A DNA stretch of 64,000 nt from Butyriboletus loyo. Lineage: Eukaryota; Basidiomycota; Agaricomycetes; Boletales; Boletaceae. Shown piece by piece: positions 31,533 through 42,525 of the stretch (the first letter of the stretch is position 1; each line of letters begins with the position of its first letter). The DNA lies in the NCBI GenBank assembly GCA_038093515.1, contig JBBPSI010000056.1, positions 62,001 to 126,000 on the forward strand, read 5' to 3'. A program made the position numbers and the translations under genes. The notes beneath the pieces are model-generated. The model was not told the origin of the DNA, made no database searches, and saw only the letters and a program-made list of their open reading frames with translations.

Positions 31533-34086
31533 ATGCCCGAACCAGACTCACAGAAGCTGCACAAGGTCATCAGGTGCTTGGCGGGGTGGGCAGTATGGTC
31601 CTTCTTCACGGAGGTGCGCGTCGTAGGAGGAGAGAACGTTCCTAAGGAGGGACCAATCATCGTGTGAGTTTTTCGACTCGAGGAACAGACTCCACCGAGG
31701 CCTTATGATGCGCGGCGCTCAACGGACACTTGGTACATTTCCATGAGTTCCTATGAGCGTTGGGTTCCGTACAGCCTGATATTAATGCGTCTCTTTTTTG
31801 CAGTACCGCAACCCACCATAACATGATTCTCGACCCTTCCGTGTTGTGTCAGTCCATTTACGTGCCGTTGTTGATCACACGACGAACTGATGAATGCCAA
31901 TAGCGACTTCATTTCCTCACCGGCGAATCTTGAACTACTGGTCGAAAGGTGCGGAAGTGACCTCCGCTTGTTCGTACGATTCAATAACACCTACCTTCAA
32001 ATCTGGTAGCATCGTTGTTCAACAACAGGTTTCTCGCTTGGCTTCTCTATTCTTCTGGAAACATCCCTGTGGACCGCAAGTCCAAGGACCGACAGGTGCT
32101 GTTCCGCGGAACGTTCGAGGCCCTCGCTCGAGGTGGTGCTGTCGCTCTTTTCCCCGAGGGGACTTCCTACACGGAACCTCGAATTATGCAGGTCAAGGAC
32201 GGTGCAGCTTGGGCGGCGCTAGAATACACTAAATGGGCCGCAGACCACGGGATCAAGGGGCCCGAAGTTAAGATCGTGCCCACGGCAATTGTGTATACAA
32301 ACAAGTCCAAGTATCGTAGCGACGTAAGTGTGTCGAGCCCCACGGTCTGGGCCCAGAAGTCGTATGTGCGATTGCTAATAGTCTCCATTATTATAGGTGA
32401 TCATGGAGTGAGAAGACAAAGTGACCATAAATCACCGCTTCTAACAAAGGTGTTGCAGATTTCTGCCGCCGATCTCTATGGAACAGTACAAAGAACAGTT
32501 CGTTTCTGATGTCGAAGGTGCGACTCGCGCCGCCGTCAAGCGCCTCACACGTGCAATCGAACGGCAGCTCATAGAAACAACCATCAATGCCCCAGACTGG
32601 TAAGCCGCGCCCTACATTGGGCGTAACCAAGAAGCCGACGGCGTTGTACGTAGGGATACACTTCATGTCGCTCGAATGGCTCGAGATCTACTTTGGGAAG
32701 ATGAACGCTCAATCGACTTGAAAGAATTTGTGACTGTATCTCAGACGTGAGTTATGCCCCGATCTCCGCCTCTCGATTCATAGAGTCTACTCACGCTCAC
32801 GCTTAGTCTCGTTGACCTTTTCTCGACCAAAGATGCAACGCCGAACTTCTGTTCCGTACGCCGCCACCTTCTGGAATACTATTCTCTCCTTCAGTCAACG
32901 CACCTTACGAACTCTGTCCTGTCCTCTCTTCCTCTCCCAGAAACCTTGTCTCCAACTCACCCAACGCCGCTCCCTTCGCGACTTCTGACGCTCTCCATTC
33001 TAGTCCGCGATACCTTGGCAGCCCTCGTTCGCCTCCCCTTTTTTCTTTTGCCGCTCATCCTCCATTTACCCGTGTACGTCATGGGCCGACTAGCAGCAGG
33101 CCTTTCTGAGCACGAAGAGGAGTCCCAAGCACAGAACAAGGTTGTCATCGGACTGCTGTTACTAATGTTGATCTATCCCGCAGCATTCTGTGCACTGTGG
33201 GCTATACTTAGCTTCACGAGCCACGGTGCGCTAGTGGCGGGATTGACTGTATGGGCATTTGCGTATTATCACACGAGGCTGGTGAATGGTGGGTCGATCA
33301 CTCGACTCGTCAGCGTGGTATATGACGTTGATTGTGTTTTGATGCGGGCGGTGACAGATAATTATCTCCAGTGGGTTTTTTTCATACATGCACGATGTTC
33401 TTGTTCGTCCAGGGTAGCATCAGCCACTGACGCACACTGGACCCTATTATCTAAGTTTCAAACGTGTCATCGCAGCGTGGCGTGTCCTCGTAGGCGTGTG
33501 GGCCCCCACACGTTGGGACCTCTCCCTCGCCGCGCTCTCCCAATACACCACGCCCCTCATTCCACCTGAGAGCCCTTGGGTGGAGCGGAGCAAACAATCT
33601 TCCACCCCGGACCTCCCTGCGCAGACGACGGAACCACCTGTGGTCCTCAAACGAAAACGCCCCGCATCCCGCCGGATCATGCGCCATGTGTTGCGCGCAC
33701 GAGGCGAGGCTGTGCGCGCTCTTGCGAGTTTCTTCGCCGCGTTGGAAGGCGCAGGTGGTGAAGACAAGCAAGTTGTGGCGTCTGCCCATCTAGCGAGGCG
33801 GTTCGGGTGGGTCGATGGAGTGAAAGTGAGTATGGAAGAGCAAGGTCAGGGTCCTGTGGAAGTGCAGGTGCAGGGTTACAGGCATGCCCGTGAGGTCATT
33901 TCGTTCCTAAGAATGAGAGGGGCCAGGATTGCGACGTTGGAGAGGAAGATCGAGGGTGGCTGGGCTGGTACGTTGGTTAGCGAGGAAGATGGGACGCCTG
34001 GTGGAAGCGAAGCGGGAGAAAGTGAAGATGATGAAGATGACATCGTTTGGGTTCCAAGCGAGACGGATCCCAAGACGGTGGACTAA
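31533..34086 (+). CDS. Glycerol-3-phosphate/DHAP acyltransferase (PlsC family), 634 aa
   Basis: Ten exons join in phase: 31533-31663, 31804-31847, 31904-31948, 32010-32323, 32397-32407, 32459-32599, 32654-32746, 32807-33288, 33358-33370 and 33456-34086. The enzyme class acylates glycerol-3-phosphate or dihydroxyacetone phosphate in the first step of glycerolipid synthesis at the ER. The PlsC motifs are in order: ATHHNMILDP (H-x4-D, catalytic), YSSGNIPVDR, FPEGTSY and IVPTAIVY. Two or three membrane segments lie at about residues 330-400 (LPFFLLPLILHLPVYVM and VIGLLLLMLIYP). The C-terminus is acidic (ESEDDEDDIVWVPSE), as in fungal Sct1/Gpt2-type enzymes. Two exons are only 11 nt and 13 nt, both needed to keep the frame. 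The N-terminal membrane segment is short (WAVWSFF), so orientation is uncertain. The identity as Sct1/Gpt2-type is by motif and overall layout. Confidence 0.87.
32397..32407 (+). other. 11-nt microexon of the acyltransferase gene
   Basis: The exon GTGATCATGGA lies between acceptor ttatag and donor gtgaga. It enters in phase 0 and leaves in phase 2, restoring V-I-M-E before F-L-P. Skipping it breaks the frame. Confidence 0.65.
33358..33370 (+). other. 13-nt microexon of the acyltransferase gene
   Basis: The exon ATAATTATCTCCA lies between acceptor gtgacag and donor gtgggt. It gives D-N-Y-L-H between RLVN and FKRVIAAWRVL; phases 1 and 2 fit the two flanking exons only if it is present. Confidence 0.6.
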
Positions 34087-34582
34087 GGGTCCGCTGCATG
34101 TCACCGCCTTGCCGAATACAGGCGCAGTCGAAGGTTCGGGTTCAGGGGTGGCGTGTCTATGATATATGGCCAACACGAGTATATTGTTTGATTCATTTGG
34201 AGGCATATTGCGATTGTAAAGCCGTTTGCATGCGTTTTTGTGTTGCGATTTGCGACCCTGCGACCCCGTTTTTTTTAAAAAAAAAAAACCCTCTTACCGA
34301 TACGGGGTTGTGCTGGATACCAAAGTGTCGGTAAAGTGTGACCAACATGTCGCGTTGATCTGAGGGGCTCACAGCCAGGCTTACTTTGGATCGAGTATGA
34401 ACAAGAACGTCGATGACGAGAAGCACTGAGCATGGAGAGAAGGACACGACCCAACCCATCGTCCATGAGGGAGATAATCACCGTCAATCATGCACAAAGT
34501 CATACTTAGTTCTCGAGATCGCTGCAATGGAATCCCATGCTTTTTGATCTGGGGGTTCGCGCAGACCAAACAGACCCACGTT

Positions 34583-34622
34583 TGATGATGATGATGATGG
34601 TGATGATGATGGTGGTGGTGAT
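34583..34622. repeat. (GAT)n/(GGT)n simple repeat
   Basis: About 40 nt of GATGATGATGATGGTGATGA type trinucleotides, then GGTGGTGGTGAT. It lies in the 3' flank of the acyltransferase gene. Confidence 0.9.
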
Positions 34623-34674
34623 CGATTGATTGGTGGCTATGGAAAAATAAAGATAAAGATAAAGGTATAACGAC

Positions 34675-34712
34675 GATAACAATAACAATAACAATAACAA
34701 TAACAATAACAA
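34675..34712. repeat. (AATAAC)n simple repeat
   Basis: About six perfect AATAAC/AACAAT units in a row. Confidence 0.9.
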
Positions 34713-35915
34713 AGTGTTTCTCGACATGTCACGCGATCCGTAACGTGAATAAGCTCGAGGTAGCTCGTGACCCCGCCGTGCGCAGTAGGAAATGGACACG
34801 TTTGGTGTGTGGATAGGGGGGGGGAGAGAGAGCGACGTTGACGGAGGGCCCACGGTCATGTATTGGAGATAACTGTACATGTCCTCCATATTGCGCCCAA
34901 GCGCTCGAATAATCAAATTCAGGGATTGGAAGCATGCGCCAGGATCTTCAATTTTGGAATGGAGGGTGATGCAACCGTCCCAGTTGAGGTCGGTGGTTGT
35001 TGGACGGAAAGAGGTGTGTGTGTGCGTGCCTGTTCCCAGCATGTGCCATCAGGGAGGTTCAATTGGAAAAGAAACATGAGAAATGACAATGTAACGGGGG
35101 GAGGGGGGGGGAAATGAGCCTCGTGTCTCCATGCCACTTTAGGGTAGGCTGGGCTGCACTGCGGATTCATCGATGACGCCCATAATACGGAAGAGGGAAA
35201 CGAGAGGATGCTTGGGATAGGAAAATGGAAAGTGACATGATAGCCATCGCCGATGAGTCGGTGATCATGCACTGGCAGGTGAGAACGATGGAGTGGACAC
35301 GGGATGAGAGATCAAACAACTGAACATATCGAGGAATAGGCAGGTTCCCATGCGGTGCGTCGTATGTATGGTCAAACCGAACGTCGGGCGATATGAAAAC
35401 GTTTGTGAGTAAGACACAGATATAGCTTTGCAATCAGATAAGCAACCTGTTTTTATGAAAAGCTACCGATCTTGCTTCAGCCGAATAAAGAACGCATTAG
35501 CATTTTGTTGGTTGCCAAGTGGAGGTAGTTCTCCTGAAGTAGTATGGGGTGAGTTGGCTGTGGAGATGATCTCTCATATGATGGAGATGAGGCCAGTTGT
35601 CGCGAAATGGAAAAAAAATGACGAATGTAAAACGCACTGTTTGGGTATGGTATCAATTTCCGGTGCATTATTGGGCATGCCAGGACTCGAGCCGGGAGGG
35701 TGGTATTATGGAGGGCGCGTACCTGCGCTGTCCAGGACTTGCATATAGCTGGATCCGCTGACATGAAGGGTCGAGTACTGAAACTGACGAGGATGGCTTG
35801 AATATCTGGGGCTATGCGGCCAGAAATGGCAATCGTTCCAAACGTGCCTGGTTATGCACTGCGTTGCACTCTCTCTCTGAACCGGTCCATTTTGGTTGGC
35901 CAACCCATTCCTACC

Positions 35916-36908
35916 ATGCATAGCATCTACGCTCGTATCAATGGAATATCCAGTCTGTGGTCTACCTGCATGATGGTTTTGCTGGCATCTGTCACGCTTT
36001 CGTCGTTCGTTTTCACTGCGAATGCGACAGGAAGGATTGACGTGGCATCTCTCAAAGTGTCAGTACGCCCATTCTTTGACCAGATGCACGGATTGCGGTC
36101 TCTCATGGACGTCATTCCGAGTCCTTCTGAGAAGCATCATCTCATCATGGACCCTCGTTACGCAGATACAATGCGAAAGCAAAACGTTATCCCTTCAGAC
36201 AGGAAGAGATCGGATTTGTCAAGTTCAACATTACTGCTGGTGAGCATGTTGCTTCCATTGCGACCACCAGTTGTCCACGTGTTCACGGTTGCTCTTTCAT
36301 TTTGACGGGTATTCCGTTGTACTTGATGCGCAAATTACCGCGCTCGATGCTACCTTTGTCGTATCGTGACACACAATCAGACCTGCGACCCCTTTTCAAC
36401 TGGAACACAAAGCAGTTATTCGTGTACCTTGAGGCCGAGTACACGAACGCGCAAGGAGTGAGTAATCACCGGTTACTGTTGGATACCCATGCCTTCGTTT
36501 GTTCCGGCTTAGCCCTTTGGGTTGTCGTGCCTGGGACCCGATACTCATCGTACGTCTTCTTTCTAGGTTAACAATTCGGTGGTCCTGTGGGATCGCATCG
36601 TGCGGCGAAAAGAAGACGCGAATATGGAGCAGACCTCCAGGAACAAGTACAAGTTCCGGGAGCTATCTCAGTCGTTCAAGTAAGTTTCCCACCGTGGTGT
36701 TCCTTTCTCCGTAGATCCACGACGAAAGGGGGGAGGTTACCGCGTGGTGTTATATGGGACGAGTTACTGACCGATAACTAGGGGCGTGTCGCCTGCTGAG
36801 TTCTCACTAAAGTACAACATCATGCCCTATGTTGGGGTGCTGAGCTACGGGGAGGCTGTACGGACGACGGGGTTCGAGATGCCTGAAGCCCTGGATGCGG
36901 TCTCATAA
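35916..36908 (+). CDS. SPC3: Signal peptidase complex subunit 3
   Basis: Five exons join in phase: 35916-36058, 36166-36239, 36381-36457, 36567-36679 and 36782-36908 (177 aa, usual length about 180). Spc3 is an essential type II ER membrane subunit of signal peptidase that supports cleavage of signal peptides. The start MHSIYARINGISSLWSTCM leads into one membrane segment (MVLLASVTLSSFVFTA). The lumenal part has FVKFNITADLRPLFNWNTKQ, LEAEYTNAQG, VVLWDRIV and the end KYNIMPYVGVLSYGEAVRT, all diagnostic. The ATG is fixed by the conserved N-terminus. Introns of 107, 141, 109 and 102 nt are longer than elsewhere in the window. Confidence 0.95.
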
Positions 36909-37508
36909 GGATCGAGAAGAGGCGAGGGAATGGCGTCAGAGTCGAGGTGGCCCGCGGAGTGTGTAGAAGAGGGTTTTACCTAATGTCTTTTTGGGTGTCT
37001 GTGGCGTCTGCAATCAACCCTGCGAGCTCCCACCTGAAACAAAGTTTTTGGTGACTGATGGTGGCAACTCCAAGGAGGGATCGCGTGGATGGACTGTAGC
37101 TCAGAGGATGCTCCGCGTTCTGTTTGGACGAGGTAGACCCTTTGGACGGAGAGGTGTCGGCGTCTTGGATTGGCGGGTCGTCCGACTGTTCAGAGTGGGA
37201 TCGTTATCTCGCGATCCGAGCCTATTTCGTGGACCGCCCAGGTCAAAGTTTAGCGAATTCACGTCACTCTGCGGTCTGGACGAAGCAAGAAAAAGGCAAT
37301 TTGGGGCGCCAGGACAGATTGGGTTCGCTGTTCCCAGGTAGCTGATTTCATACACTCTTGTCCGGTGGGTCCTCTTACGGCAGCGAGTGACGGGAAGCTG
37401 ACGAATCGAGTGCGCATCATCTGCTCAGGTCTGTCCTCGAGCCTGCCAAACCCGTGGGTGTTATAAACTCTCTCTCCTCCCTCCAAACGGTTATCTCCCC
37501 CTCCCTCA
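36909..37508. other. Spacer between SPC3 and the Zn2Cys6 gene
   Basis: Six hundred bases with short overlapping frames only. It holds the SPC3 3' flank and, near 37450-37500, a pyrimidine-rich (CT-rich) stretch immediately before the ATG at 37509, as often seen in fungal promoters. Confidence 0.5.
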
Positions 37509-38974
37509 ATGTCTCCCTCCCTCCCCCGTTCAGTCCCAAAGTTCGACGTGCAGGTCTGTCCCCTCGTCCCCCCTTTATCTTTCCCATCCAACACCCCTCA
37601 GGTCCGGGTCCAGCGCTCCTTCTCATTCGAAGAGCTCCAGTCTGGCGCCTACTTTGCATCCCTGGACGAGTCCGATCTCCAATTCTACCGCGTATACGGT
37701 CAGCCCGTCCTCATTCCACCCCAGGACGACCTCGATGGCAACTTCATCGTCCACGCCACCTACCCATCTCCCGACGTCCCCTGTCAGCACAATGCCCTTC
37801 ACTCCGACCCCCCCGTCCTCACCTCCAAGTCCTACACCCTCCAGAACCCCCTCGGCGAGGGCACCGCCAGTACTTACCCCGAGCCCACCCTCGCCCACGA
37901 TTGGAAACTCATCAAACAGGAACCTAGTGAGGTGCGCCACATGCAACTCACCCTCCGCACTTTCTCACGTCATCCAGGGTATGGCCACTTACTACAATCC
38001 AGCACAACCAGCCATCCCCTGTCAACTGTATACTCTACCGGAACACGACGACACTGGCTTGACAAGCGTCACATCGCCATCGGAGACGTATCCGCTCGAC
38101 CAAAAACCCATGTACGATGATCCCCCAATGGACTCTCTGCCTTATCCCCCTCCCGTCAACGCCGCGTCCCCGCCATATTTCCACGTCCCCTCGCCGTCAC
38201 AAGCAACCCAGGATAATATGGTACTAGGATCCCCACCGTTCATTCACGACACCTCGTTCAAGATGAGCACCGGTCGCGATCATTGGGACGACGCTCCGGC
38301 GCATGCCCCTCGTCTCACCGTCCCCAGCCAATCATACATGCTCGGCGAACTTTCGTCGCCATCGTCGACACCCTTTTCCCAACAGTATCCCCCCTCGTCC
38401 GTCACTCGTTCACATCGTCGCCATTCACGCTCTCCGTCCCCACGCTCCCCCCTCCGCATGTCCCCAGTACCCCATACAAAACGGACACTGGACAAGAAGC
38501 CTGCCCTTGCCTGCTTGTTCTGTCGAGGCCGGAAGATCGCCTGCGGTCCCCCCCAACCAGGCAGCAAGGACAAGACCTGCAAGTGAGTATATTTCCCATT
38601 CGAATCGTATATCCGGTACTTGACCGGATGTGGCCAAACTTGTCCACCGGTTTCAAATGTATACCGGATTCGATAAATTGCTTTATTTTCTCGTTTACCC
38701 ACCTATCGCCCCTCAATCACCCCATCTTCTCGCCGATCTCCGTAACATCATTTCTTGTACCGAATAGTCTGCTTACATCTCTCCTTTTTTTCCCAGTCAA
38801 TGCGCCCGACGTCATCTCAAGTGTGAATACCCCCTCGAGTCTCGGCGGGGAATGCGGAAGCGCAGGTCGCTGATTCCCCGTACCTCTTCTACAACTCCTG
38901 AAATCAGTCCAGACGGGCCTAGAGTCAATATCGTCAAGACCAATCGGAAACGCTCCATCGACAAAAGTTCCTAG
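37509..38974 (+). CDS. Zn2Cys6 protein with C-terminal DNA-binding cluster, 401 aa
   Basis: Three exons join in phase: 37509-37931, 37978-38582 and 38797-38974. The long middle part is Pro/Ser/Thr-rich and disordered. Near the C-terminus (about residues 312-345) lies the zinc binuclear cluster: CLFCRGRKIAC, eleven residues, CNQC, six residues, C, i.e. C-x2-C-x6-C-x11-C-x2-C-x6-C. The last loop is completed only by joining across the intron 38583-38796. A basic stretch (RRGMRKRRS) follows, likely a nuclear signal and DNA contact. Zn2Cys6 proteins are fungal transcription regulators; the target is unknown. The intron at 37932 uses donor gtgcgc. An optional in-frame 48-nt intron near 37554-37601 would shorten the protein by 16 residues. 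The position of the cluster at the C-terminus is unusual; most family members have it at the N-terminus. Confidence 0.85.
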
Positions 38975-41630
38975 ATCCCCCATCCCATTACGTGTCATGC
39001 GTGCGATTCTCGGCCAGCCTGGTCTGCATTCCACGGTCACCCAGGTCCATCCCATATTTGTTCTATGCTCCTTTATGCTTTCTGTTCGCTTTCCCTTTTT
39101 TTCCCTTTCCTTTGTCTTCTCGCATTTCACATCTTATCCATCATCTATTCGGTTTCCCACTCGGTTCTCGTGGCATACCGTGACGCACATAGACATTACT
39201 CGCTTCTTCCTTTCAACATAGCAAAGTCATTATCAAGGGGTTTATCATGTATCTTGGTTGTTTCCCATGGTCGTTCGTTATCACACAACTGCTATCAAGT
39301 CACTTTTACGCACTGCTCATGGTTGTCATGCATGTCAAGTATGGTAGTTGACTGCCGGATGGGCAAAAAAAGTTGACATGTCCAAAGTGCTCTCAACGTA
39401 TACTTTGTCTTTGATCGAACAAACCCACGTGTGTGAGCTCGCCAAGGCCTGTAGGCCGAGGCAACTCTTTGACGACGCGCGTCCAACACGCTGGCCTCTC
39501 AGGCTGCGTGGCCCGGGATCTGCTTATCGGCACTAGTACTTCAGCCTCGCGCTAGGGAGACTTTTGTAGCCAAGGCCAAGTTTCCGAGTTCCGGGTTCAC
39601 CTTGGGCTTTTCCCTCGGGGTCAGTCTCGACATGTTGTTCGCGGCATCGAGTGTTCTCCCCTCCCGGCCTGCGATTGCGAACACGATTGTGTTGTGCCCA
39701 CACGGAGATGGTGGGAACATGGAGTCGACCTACCATTTCGCGCGCGGGAGACTATCGATGGATGCGAGGCTGTGGTGAGCGTGCTCCGACCGTATCTTGA
39801 TGGTGGAGTATTCTGATAAGCCCCTGGCTATGCCCCACCACGCTTCCTTACATGACGAGCAATCGAGTGATGGCGAGAGGAAATGGGAAAAAAAAAGGGG
39901 GGGAGGCGTTCCCCACTCACAGCGTTCCTTGCGACCAACCAACTGGCCCACACACACTAGTCCTGGCGACGTTTTGAAACGACGTGAGACTAACACTGTC
40001 AGAAATCAGAATCGATGTGTTTCTAGGCCACAGAGCGAGGGATCGGTGCGTTCCACGTAGGCAGCCCCGGTGAGTTCGTTGATAGCCCGCGGATGACACG
40101 TTTCAACTGCTCCCTGCCTAGCTAGGTCATAACTTATCATCTAGATGTCCCTTGTTTCTGATGCTGATGGTAGAGGAAAAATAGAAAGGGCGCTGAGTCG
40201 TTGGGATTGGACCGGCCTGTGAGAGGTTCCGGCGCCACGGTTGTCAGTGTCACCAAGTAGCCGGGTGTAACCGGAACCCAAAATCGCTTCAATAACGCAC
40301 CCCCCACACCCACACGGTTCACAACCAAACATGTCGGTTTCATTCGTGATAACCGAGTCCTAGGAACCGACCGGTCCAATCGCATCGCCATACGACAACC
40401 ACTTCAGATCAACAAGTACCGTCCGCGGAGAGAGAGGAAGGGGGGAGAGGGACTCGTCGTATTGGTAAAGTACCCTCGTCGATCTTCGTTCTCTCCCAGC
40501 CAGAACACGCTAGTTGCTCGCGTCCTCGGAGGGGACACATCCCCATTCGGAAGCACCCTTGCGTCTAACCGTTCAACGTTAGCAGGCTACGGTACGTCTC
40601 CCTTATCTCTTTTTTGCAGGGTCAAAACTCAAAACGTGCGATTTGGGCATTCTGTCTACATCCACCGATCAATACGTGTCCCGCGGGCAGTGTATTCTTG
40701 CCATGGAATCACATGCTTTGCTCGGGTGGTTTTATATGGCTCCGCTTGCTGTACATCCATGACATGCAGATCCTGAGTGAGACCCTTGTGTAATGGATCC
40801 GAATTGAATTATTTGACAGTACTTGCAGCGAATCTATAGATGTGACGGCACCGGTCTGTAGGCAGTTGCTGCGTTCCGAGATCGTTTGGCGTGACGAAAT
40901 GATGAAGGGCCCATTGGCATTCTGTCATGGATGATGTGGTTGGGGTGTTTGGCGACAGGTTCGAATCGAAGCCCTTGGCATGCTGGGACGTCCCCAACCG
41001 AGACAATGTCCTACGTACCCAACGGATAACGGCTTCTTTTGTTCGAGTTTTTTCCGGGAGGGGCGTGTTCAAGAGGATGTCTCAGTCTCGTCCAGGTTGC
41101 AAGCCATTCAAAACGCTTACCCTCTGTGGATGTCATTCGCTGGCCTCCGAACCTACTTGGACGTTACGAACGCGCTCGCGTCATGATCGCATATTCCTAT
41201 TCCTCGACGGGAAAAAAGGCCAGCAGTAACTTCCCTGTATAGACCTGGCGTTCCATCGACGTGGGTGTGTGTGGGTGGCCAAGGTGTGTCGATTTCGATC
41301 GTCGTCTTTGTACGTCCACCAACGTCGTGCCACGTATATGGTGTATGTTCCTTGGCTATCCTACCTGCGCATCGATTTCTCTCTCTTTTTTTTTTTTTTT
41401 TGATAAGGATAGCGACTCGCTCACGACACGACACGACGCGAACAAGGGACGATCGATCGATCGACGAGGGATTGAATATTGAATATTGAATATCGAGGCC
41501 TGGGTTCAAATACATTGGACGAGTGACCGCCAATCCTGGGTCTGATCATGTCGTTGATGATGATGATGCCACTCGTGCACGATCGAAGTCGGCCATGAAC
41601 GGCTATGGCTATGGCTACGGATACGGATAA

Positions 41631-41712
41631 AGGATGATGGATGATGGATAATGGATAATGGATGATGGATGTGGATGATGGATGTGGATGATGGATGATG
41701 GATGTGGATGTA
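41631..41712. repeat. GATGGATGATGGAT minisatellite-like repeat
   Basis: About 80 nt made of imperfect ATGGATGATGGAT(GTG/AA) units. Confidence 0.85.
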
Positions 41713-42202
41713 GGGACTCACCTGGACGTTCGGCGGGGCTTGCTTATCTGGACTGTTTGAACGATCAGGACGATCGGACTGCGTCGTCGAACGATCTCGG
41801 CGCCTCCGAGTCGCTCAACCCGATGGTCGTTTGGATTCAATTCTCGATTCTCAATCCATCCCCATCCCATGCTTGCACTAGCATGATCCCAGCCCACCAC
41901 CGATGACTGCCAGGAGTGGGACGAACGTCGCACACGAAGGCTTAGGGTTTCACTAATTCGCACCTCATCGAAAACAGTTAGTTAGCCTTGTAAGTTATCC
42001 CCGGAACGTTCTGGTCCCCGGCGCATCTTCGGTGATACTCAAAGGCGGAAAGAACGAGCGCCCATAGGGCCCACGATACGATTCAATGGGCAGGGCTCGC
42101 AGACCATATTTGAATCTGTTCCGGAATAGGTTTCGACGACTCGAGAGCCGAGTTGGATGTCAAAGATCGTGTAGGACAGTACCTTGCGTACTGTAACCCA
42201 GT

Positions 42203-42226
42203 CCCCCCCCCCCCCCCCGCGCGCGC
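42203..42226. repeat. Poly-C followed by (GC)n
   Basis: Sixteen C residues directly followed by four GC units, just beyond the 3' end of the Rad53-like gene. Homopolymers of this length are prone to sequencing length errors. Confidence 0.85.
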
Positions 42227-42525
42227 AAGGCAGCAAACGTATATGGTGAGCATTCTTATATCCAACAAATACATGTATGGTAAAAACGAGGGTAGTCACG
42301 ACATGCATAATCTAAGGAACGTGAGCGGAAAGGCTGGATCAGCATATGTGAACGATACAAACAAGACCATGTGGAAAGCAAGAAAATCGGATCAGGGTGA
42401 CTAGATACTGTACGCAGGGAAAAAAATGGAATCGTTTAGGATAGGGAAAACGGGTCGTGGAAGCAGCATCGCAGTGCAGACTCTTTGCTTTCTTGGTTAT
42501 TGGCATGTGGTTTTTTTTTGATCTG

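Larger units (their letters stand above)
34087..35915. other. Spacer with simple repeats and a possible minus-strand gene
   Basis: The left part (34260-34720) is simple-sequence rich. On the minus strand between about 35890 and 34860 several stretches read like exons. They are PDIQAILVSFSTRPFMSADP before a gtacgc donor at about 35720, PIPRYVQLFDLSSRVHSIVL near 35310, VHDHRLIGDGYHVTFHF near 35250, and a segment with ITLHSKIEDPGACFQSLNL near 34950. I could not join them into one frame or name a family. The gene, if real, would be divergent from SPC3. Confidence 0.35.
38975..42525. other. 3.5 kb region with one possible small gene and simple repeats
   Basis: Between about 40500 and 41186 on the plus strand there are exon-like segments. 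One is NTLVARVLGGDTSPFGSTLA with GY before a gtacgt donor near 40593. A second is SKLKTCDLGILSTSTDQYVS after an acceptor near 40620. A last segment, SSRLQAIQNAYPLWMSFAGL, ends at a stop at 41186. The chain between them and the start is unresolved and no family is recognised. The rest shows only short frames and simple repeats (poly-T 41386-41401, GATGGAT units 41631-41712, poly-C 42203-42218). Confidence 0.35.

Noticed and set aside
34863..35117. Plus-strand open frames over the simple-repeat and SPC3 upstream region
   Set aside because: They are short, repetitive in composition, and the opposite strand reads better.
37081..37140. tRNA-like phrase gtagctcagagg
   Set aside because: No acceptor stem, anticodon arm or T-loop can be folded around it. 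No convincing tRNA was found in the window.
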